A stretch of DNA of 64,000 bases from the NCBI RefSeq assembly GCF_012163145.1, contig NZ_JAAVTX010000002.1, positions 62,001 through 126,000 of the forward strand. Direction: 5' to 3'. The notes below the pieces were generated by a model that made no database searches, was not told the origin of the DNA, and was given only the letters and a program-made list of their open reading frames with translations. Position numbers and translations under genes: made by a program. Below, piece by piece: positions 59,544 to 64,000 of the stretch (position 1 is the first letter of the stretch; the number at the start of each line of letters is the position of its first letter). Origin of the DNA: Falsiroseomonas frigidaquae. Lineage in GTDB: Bacteria > Pseudomonadota > Alphaproteobacteria > Acetobacterales > Acetobacteraceae.

Positions 59544-59577
59544 CGCGCGCCGCGTAACCCACTGAGGAACTGCCCCG

Positions 59578-61419
59578 ATGAGCGATACCGTGGAGCGGCA
59601 TGAATTCGGCGCCGAGGTCGGCCGCCTGCTGGATCTGGTCGTCCACGCCCTTTACTCCGACCGCGAGATCTTCCTGCGCGAGCTGGTGGCCAATGCCGCC
59701 GACGCCACGGATCGCCGGCGGTTCGAGGCGCTGACCGACCCCGCGCTGATGGCGCCCGAAGGCGCCAGGCTGCGGATCGTGCCGGACAAGGCGGCGCGCA
59801 CCCTCACCATTTCCGATTCCGGCATCGGCATGTCCAAGGCCGATCTGGTGCAGCACCTCGGCACCATCGCGCGGTCCGGTACGGCGGCCTTCGCCAAGAC
59901 GCTGGCGGATGCGCCGGCCGCCGACAAGCCCAGCCTGATCGGCCAGTTCGGCGTCGGCTTCTATTCAGCCTTCATGGTGGCGGAGCGGGTGGAGGTGACC
60001 TCCCGCCGCGCCGGGGCAGAGGAAGCCTGGCTCTGGGCCAGCGAGGGCCGTGGCGACTACACCCTGGCGCCAGCCGAGCGGGCGGAAGCCGGCACCGACA
60101 TCGTGCTGCACATGAAGCCGGATGCAGAGGAGTTCCTTGAGCCGATCCGGCTGCAGACCATCATCCGCAAATGGGCCGACCACATCACCATCCCCATCAC
60201 CGTCACCAAGGACGGCGTGGACGAACCGGCGAATGAGGGCACGGCGCTGTGGCGGAAATCCAAATCCGAGGTGACGGAGGAACAGACCACCGAATTCTAC
60301 CGCCACCTCGGCAACATCTTCGACCAGCCCTGGGCCACTTTGCATTGGCGGGCGGAGGGCGCGCTGGATTTCACGGCGCTGCTGTTCATCCCCGGCATGA
60401 AGCCCTTCCAGGCGGTGGAGGGCGAGCGCGAAAGCCGCGTCCGCCTGCATGTCCGCCGCATGTTCATCACGGATGAGGCCGCGCTGCTGCCGCCCTGGCT
60501 GCGCTTCGTGCAAGGCGTGGTGGATACCGAGGACCTGCCGCTCAACGTCTCCCGCGAGATGCTGCAGGCCACCCCGGTGCTCGCCCGCATCCGCCGCGCC
60601 GTCACCAGCCGGGTGCTGTCGGAGCTGAAGAACAAGGCGAAGGATGCCGAATCCTATGCCGGCTTCTGGGAGAATTTCGGCGCGGTAGTGAAGGAAGGCG
60701 TCTGGGAGGATGCCGAGCACCGCAAGGACCTGGCGCCGCTGCTGCGCTTCCGCTCCTCGGCGGTGGAGGGCTGGACCTCCCTGCCCGACTATGTGGCGCG
60801 CATGAAGCCGGGGCAGGAGGCCATCTATGTGCTGCTCGGCGACAATGCCGAGGCACTGGCGAAATCCCCGCAGCTGGAGGGCTTCCGCGCCAAGGGGGTG
60901 GAGGTGCTGCTGCTGACCGACCAGATCGACGCCTTCTGGCCGGAGCGCCTCGAAAAGTTCGAGGACAAGCCGATCCGCAGCATCACCCAGGGCAGCATCG
61001 ACCTGTCCGCGGTGGAGGGTGCCGCGCAGGAAGGCGAGGCCGCCGACCTCGGCCGCCTGCTGCCGCTGCTGAAGGATGCGCTGAAGGACCACGTCGCCGA
61101 TGTGCGCGGCACGGACCGGCTGGTGGACTCGGCCGTGGTGCTGGCCGCCGGCGAGATGGGGCCCGACCTGCAGATGCAGCGCCTGCTGCGCCGCGCCGGC
61201 CGCGGCTTCCCCGGTGGGTCCATGGGTGGGCTGCCGGTGCTGGAAGTGAACCCCCGCCACGCGCTGATCCGCCGCCTGGCGGAGAAGGCGGCGACGGAGA
61301 CGGACCTGGCGGACAGCGCCGGCCTGCTGCTGGACCTGGCCCGGGTACAGGATGGCGACACGCCGCGGGACCCGGTGGCCTTCGCCCGGCGGGTGGCGGA
61401 GGCGCTGGCGATCGGCTGA
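59578..61419 (+). CDS. htpG: Molecular chaperone HtpG (Hsp90 family)
   Basis: 613 residues, normal for bacterial Hsp90. The N-terminal ATP-binding domain has [13 protein letters not shown] (NAADA replaces the common NASDA), [14 protein letters not shown] and [14 protein letters not shown]. The middle domain carries [11 protein letters not shown] with the catalytic Arg, and the shorter C-terminal dimerisation domain ends near residue 613. HtpG folds or remodels client proteins in the cytoplasm in an ATP-driven clamp cycle. The gene stands alone with its own heat-shock-like promoter. The next gene starts 64 bases later. Confidence 0.97.
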   Translation: MSDTVERHEFGAEVGRLLDLVVHALYSDREIFLRELVANAADATDRRRFEALTDPALMAPEGARLRIVPDKAARTLTISDSGIGMSKADLVQHLGTIARSGTAAFAKTLADAPAADKPSLIGQFGVGFYSAFMVAERVEVTSRRAGAEEAWLWASEGRGDYTLAPAERAEAGTDIVLHMKPDAEEFLEPIRLQTIIRKWADHITIPITVTKDGVDEPANEGTALWRKSKSEVTEEQTTEFYRHLGNIFDQPWATLHWRAEGALDFTALLFIPGMKPFQAVEGERESRVRLHVRRMFITDEAALLPPWLRFVQGVVDTEDLPLNVSREMLQATPVLARIRRAVTSRVLSELKNKAKDAESYAGFWENFGAVVKEGVWEDAEHRKDLAPLLRFRSSAVEGWTSLPDYVARMKPGQEAIYVLLGDNAEALAKSPQLEGFRAKGVEVLLLTDQIDAFWPERLEKFEDKPIRSITQGSIDLSAVEGAAQEGEAADLGRLLPLLKDALKDHVADVRGTDRLVDSAVVLAAGEMGPDLQMQRLLRRAGRGFPGGSMGGLPVLEVNPRHALIRRLAEKAATETDLADSAGLLLDLARVQDGDTPRDPVAFARRVAEALAIG

Positions 61420-61483
61420 CGCCGCCTCCCTTGCCTCCGCGCCGCTTCCGGCCATGCTGCGCGGAACGGCGAAAGGGCAGCAC

Positions 61484-62371
61484 ATGGCAAGCGAGGCGAT
61501 TCAGCAGGTGGCGGGATGCTGCCACCGGCAGGTGGGGGACATCCTGGTCACCGCCCTGAATGACGGTCACCAGGATGCGCCGCTGACCAGCATGGCCGGC
61601 ATCGCGACGGAGGAGGCGGCGGCCCTGCTGCAGGCCGCCTTCCGCCCGGTGCCTCGGCGCACCGCGGTGAATGGCTTCCTGATCCGCAGCGGCGGACGCA
61701 CCGCCCTGGTGGATGCCGGCTGCGGCCCGATCAAACCCACCACCGGCCGGCTCGCCGCGAATCTGGCCGCCGCCGGGGTGGCGGCGGAGGCCATCGACAC
61801 GGTGCTGATGACGCATCTGCACCCCGACCATTTCGGCGGCCTGACCGGCCCCGGCGGCGCCCCCCTGTTCCCCGCCGCGACGCTACGGCTGCATGAGGCC
61901 GAGCAGGCCCATTGGCAGGACGATGCCGCCATGGAGCGGGAGGACCCGGCCCGCCGCGCCGCCTTCTTCGGCGGCGCCCGCGCCCGGCTGGCCGCCTATG
62001 CCGATCGCACCAGCCCCTTCACATCCGGCGAGGTCTTCCCCGGCGTCACCGCCATCCCCCTGCCCGGCCACACCCCCGGCCATACCGGCTTCATGGTCGC
62101 CTCCGGCGGCAAGTCGCTGCTGATCTGGGGCGACATCGTGCATGTGCCGGAGGTGCAGGTGCCGCGGCCGGAGGCGACGATGGCGGTGGATGTGGACCCG
62201 GCCCAGGCCGCCGCCACCCGCCGCCGGATCTTCGACCAGGTAGCGACGGACCGGCAGGCAATCGCCGGGATGCACCTGCATTTCCCCGCCTTCGCGCATC
62301 TGGCCCGCGACGGGGCCGGCTACCGCCTGGTGCCGGATGCCTGGTCGATCGCACTGGAGGGAGACATCTGA
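61484..62371 (+). CDS. Metallo-beta-lactamase-fold hydrolase
   Basis: 295 residues from ATG 61484, with AAGGG before it; ATG 61454 is in frame but less well placed. The metal motif THLHPDHFGG (about residues 108-117) matches HxHxDH, with further ligands in LPGHTPGHTG, WGDIVH and the late AGMHLHFPAF. Domain order and size match the quorum-quenching lactonase/beta-lactamase-like hydrolase group. It probably hydrolyses a lactone or ester; no signal peptide, so cytoplasmic. Overlaps the alpha/beta-fold gene by one base (TGATG). Confidence 0.88.
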   Translation: MASEAIQQVAGCCHRQVGDILVTALNDGHQDAPLTSMAGIATEEAAALLQAAFRPVPRRTAVNGFLIRSGGRTALVDAGCGPIKPTTGRLAANLAAAGVAAEAIDTVLMTHLHPDHFGGLTGPGGAPLFPAATLRLHEAEQAHWQDDAAMEREDPARRAAFFGGARARLAAYADRTSPFTSGEVFPGVTAIPLPGHTPGHTGFMVASGGKSLLIWGDIVHVPEVQVPRPEATMAVDVDPAQAAATRRRIFDQVATDRQAIAGMHLHFPAFAHLARDGAGYRLVPDAWSIALEGDI

Positions 62372-63156
62372 TGCCCTGGATCGCCACTCCCGACATCGCC
62401 CTGCGCTATGAGCTTTCGGGCCAGGGCCCGCAGACCCTGCTGCTGCTGCATGAGATGGGCGGCTGCCTGGAAAGCTGGGACCCGGTGCTGCCCCTGCTGC
62501 ACCCGAATTTCCGCGTGCTGCGGCACGACCAGCGCAATGCCGGCATGTCCGAGAAGCCGCCCGGGCCGATGACGCTGGCGCAATCCGGCAATGACGCGGT
62601 GGCGCTGCTGGATGCGCTGGGCCTGACGGAGCCCGTGGTGGTGATGGGCACCGCCGTGGGCGGCGCCGTCGCGCTGCACCTGGCGGCGGCGCATCCCGGC
62701 CGGGTGCGGGCGGCGATCGTCACCTCCCCCGCCACCGGCCTGCCGGAGGCCGCCCGCCCCGCGACGCTGGAGCGCGCGGCGCTGCTGGAGCGGGAGGGCA
62801 CGCGCGCGGTGGTCGATGCCGGCCTCGCCCAGGCCTGGCCGGAGGTGCTGCGCGGCGATGCCGCCCGCTTCGCCGCCACCCGCGCCCAGCGCCTGGCCGC
62901 CGATGCAGGCGGCTGGGCGGCGACGATGCGGATGCTGGCGGGGCTCGACATGGCCGCCGACCTCGCCAGCATCGCCTGCCCGGTGCTGGTGCTGGCCGGG
63001 GTGCACGACCACACCCGCCCGCCGGACCGCGTCGCCCCCGTCGCCGCCGCCATCCAGGGCGCGGTGTTCCGCACCGTGGAGAGCGGCCACTTCATGGCGC
63101 TGCAGACGCCCGAATTGCTGGCCGCCGAGGTGCTGGGCTTCCTCGCCGATCAATAG
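62371..63156 (+). CDS. Alpha/beta-hydrolase-fold protein lacking the nucleophilic serine
   Basis: 261 residues. The fold is clear: LLLLHEMGGCLESWDPVLPLL (oxyanion region), RVLRHDQRNAGMS, then VVVMGTAVGGAVALHLA at the nucleophile elbow, and ADLASIACPVLVLAGVHDHTRPP with the acid and ESGHFMALQTPE with the catalytic His. At the elbow the GxSxG is GTAVG, so Ala95 stands where the Ser should be. It therefore cannot use the normal acyl-enzyme mechanism. It may be a cofactor-free dioxygenase-like or lyase-like member, a binding protein, or inactive. Coupled to the metallo-beta-lactamase-fold gene. Its 3' end overlaps the convergent AtzH-like gene by seven bases. Confidence 0.85.
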   Translation: MPWIATPDIALRYELSGQGPQTLLLLHEMGGCLESWDPVLPLLHPNFRVLRHDQRNAGMSEKPPGPMTLAQSGNDAVALLDALGLTEPVVVMGTAVGGAVALHLAAAHPGRVRAAIVTSPATGLPEAARPATLERAALLEREGTRAVVDAGLAQAWPEVLRGDAARFAATRAQRLAADAGGWAATMRMLAGLDMAADLASIACPVLVLAGVHDHTRPPDRVAPVAAAIQGAVFRTVESGHFMALQTPELLAAEVLGFLADQ

Positions 63157-63545
63157 GCGGGGCTGGCTTCCGTCACGGACACATGCGCGGAGACGACCTT
63201 CCAGCCGATCTCCGGGAAGCGCACCCAGGTCTGGCTCTGCCGGCCCGGCATGTCCCGCCCGCGCATGTCGAATTCCAGGTTCACCGTGGCGAAGTCCCAG
63301 CCCAGCGTGGTGATCACCAGCCGCCGCTGGCCGAGCTTGATGCCCGGCCCCGGCGGGCGGCGCACCCGATGCGCGTGGATCTCGTCAAAGCCGTAGCCAT
63401 TCTCATGGATGGCGTAGCGGATGGTGTGCGGGGATTGCCAGAAGGTGGCGTCCAGGACCTCGACATCCTTGTCGATCAACGCCTGTTCGTAGCAGTCGAA
63501 CAGGGCGCGGATTTCTGCCACCACTTCCGGGATGTTCACGTCCAT
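63150..63545 (-). CDS. AtzH-like protein (DUF3225, NTF2-like fold)
   Basis: 131 residues. EIRALFDCYEQALIDKDVEVLDATFWQ at the start and QSQTWVRFPEIGWKVVSAHVS at the end are typical of the small NTF2-like AtzH family, with FGxDEIHAHR (here YGFDEIHAHRVRRPPG) between. AtzH from the cyanuric acid pathway has been described as a small amidohydrolase acting on a dicarboxyurea; homologues often accompany AtzE-type amidases. That holds here: its ATG overlaps the stop of the amidase gene by one base (TGATG). The real substrate in this organism is unknown. Confidence 0.85.
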   Translation of the reverse strand: MDVNIPEVVAEIRALFDCYEQALIDKDVEVLDATFWQSPHTIRYAIHENGYGFDEIHAHRVRRPPGPGIKLGQRRLVITTLGWDFATVNLEFDMRGRDMPGRQSQTWVRFPEIGWKVVSAHVSVTEASPAY

Positions 63546-64000
63546 CAGGCTTTCTCCATCTCGAGTGCCGCACGCAGCAGCAGCGTATCCCCCCCCCGGG
63601 CCGCGATCAGCGACAGGCCCACCGGCCGCCCCGCCACGCTGGCGCCGGGCAGGCTGATTTGCGGATGCCCCGCCAGGCCGCCCACGGCACAGAGGCTCAG
63701 GATCTGGTCGCGGATCGGGTTCAGCGCGGAGAGCGGCAGCCCGGCCCTGGGTGCCGGGAAGGGCGTGGTCGGCATGGCCAGCACGGTGCCCGGCGGCAGC
63801 AGATGGCGCAACCGGCCGCGCACCTCCTGCCGCGTCAGCGCCGCCCAGCCGCGCTCGGCCTCCGGCGTCGCCGCGCCGAGCACCAGGCCGCGGGCGACGG
63901 AGAAGGCGAAGCGCGGATTGTCGCGCTCGATCCAGGGGCGGAAGGTTTCCCACGCCTCCACCGGCTGCAGGGTGCGCTGGGCGCGGCCCCAGGCGACCAG
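63545..64000 (-). CDS. AtzE-like amidase (amidase signature family), 5' end outside window
   Basis: Only the C-terminal 151 residues are present; the frame is open to the window edge, and the Ser-Ser-Lys catalytic part lies beyond it. PVEAWETFRPWIERDNPRFAFSVARGLVLG, outlined, GTVLAMPTTPFPAP and LAGHPQISLPGASVAGRPVGLSLIAARGGDTLLLR are typical C-terminal segments of amidases of the GatA/AtzE group. With the coupled AtzH-like gene, the carboxybiuret hydrolase-like AtzE branch is the best guess. A ureide-type substrate would fit the rest of the window. Confidence 0.8.
   Translation of the reverse strand: MVAWGRAQRTLQPVEAWETFRPWIERDNPRFAFSVARGLVLGAATPEAERGWAALTRQEVRGRLRHLLPPGTVLAMPTTPFPAPRAGLPLSALNPIRDQILSLCAVGGLAGHPQISLPGASVAGRPVGLSLIAARGGDTLLLRAALEMEKA

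Noticed and set aside
61436-61465. Seven-bp inverted repeat after htpG as a terminator
   Set aside because: The loop is 16 bases and no T run follows, so support is too weak to list it.

Overview
The window is a 64 kb piece of a very GC-rich, densely coding bacterial chromosome or large replicon. The mix of Bug/TctC-type periplasmic receptors, several hydantoinase/oxoprolinase (HyuA/HyuB) pairs, TRAP and dipeptide-type ABC uptake genes, an HWE-type histidine kinase and RraA-type aldolases suggests an alphaproteobacterium, most likely a Roseomonas-like member of the Acetobacteraceae. That placement is inferred from gene content and sequence style only. No rRNA, tRNA, CRISPR array, insertion sequence or phage gene was seen. 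No gene-free stretch exceeds 300 bases; the longest is 10029-10253.

Layout. 1-9.0 kb: the tail of an ADP-forming acyl-CoA synthetase, a TRAP permease pair, a frameshifted amidohydrolase diverging from an M20 carbamoylase/allantoate-type hydrolase, a run of five hairpins, a TRAP receptor, and a PuuE-like deacetylase translationally coupled to a cysteine hydrolase. 9.0-13.0 kb: a LacI regulator with a clear operator, diverging from a Bug receptor - RraA aldolase - D-2-hydroxyacid dehydrogenase unit. 13.0-18.6 kb (minus strand): LysR regulator, FAD amine oxidase-like protein, peptide receptor and gamma-glutamyltransferase-like protein. 18.7-21.4 kb: a TIM-barrel amidohydrolase coupled to a ThDP enzyme, ending in 15-bp tandem repeats. 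21.5-24.2 kb: a large orphan histidine kinase with an N-terminal ParD-like ribbon-helix-helix domain. 24.3-25.2 kb: a ketopantoate reductase-like gene.

25.2-35.9 kb (minus strand) reads as one eight-gene unit: peptide receptor, two permeases, two ATPases, HyuB, HyuA and an NtaA-type monooxygenase. Its receptor looks circularly permuted, and a good sigma-54 promoter match lies upstream. 36.1-43.1 kb: M28-like and M20 peptidases, a second HyuB, and a second HyuA on the opposite strand. 43.1-48.2 kb: an RND efflux operon ending in a TetR gene. 48.3-55.1 kb: LysR diverging from HyuB-HyuA and two Bug receptors, with a textbook T-N11-A box between. 55.1-64 kb: an aminotransferase, a luciferase-like monooxygenase, a TauD-type dioxygenase, a histidine-phosphatase-like protein, a small membrane protein, HtpG, a metallo-beta-lactamase-fold hydrolase, an alpha/beta-fold protein lacking its nucleophilic serine, an AtzH-like protein and the end of an amidase.

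Together the genes describe uptake and hydrolysis of small nitrogenous organics: peptides, gamma-glutamyl compounds, cyclic amides and ureides. Most uptake genes are linked to a dedicated regulator or promoter signal. The points most worth a second look are the ParD-like/PAS/HWE kinase, the circularly permuted receptor, two sigma-54-like promoters placed before receptor genes, the multi-hairpin spacers, and three catabolic enzymes that have lost a frame or a catalytic residue.
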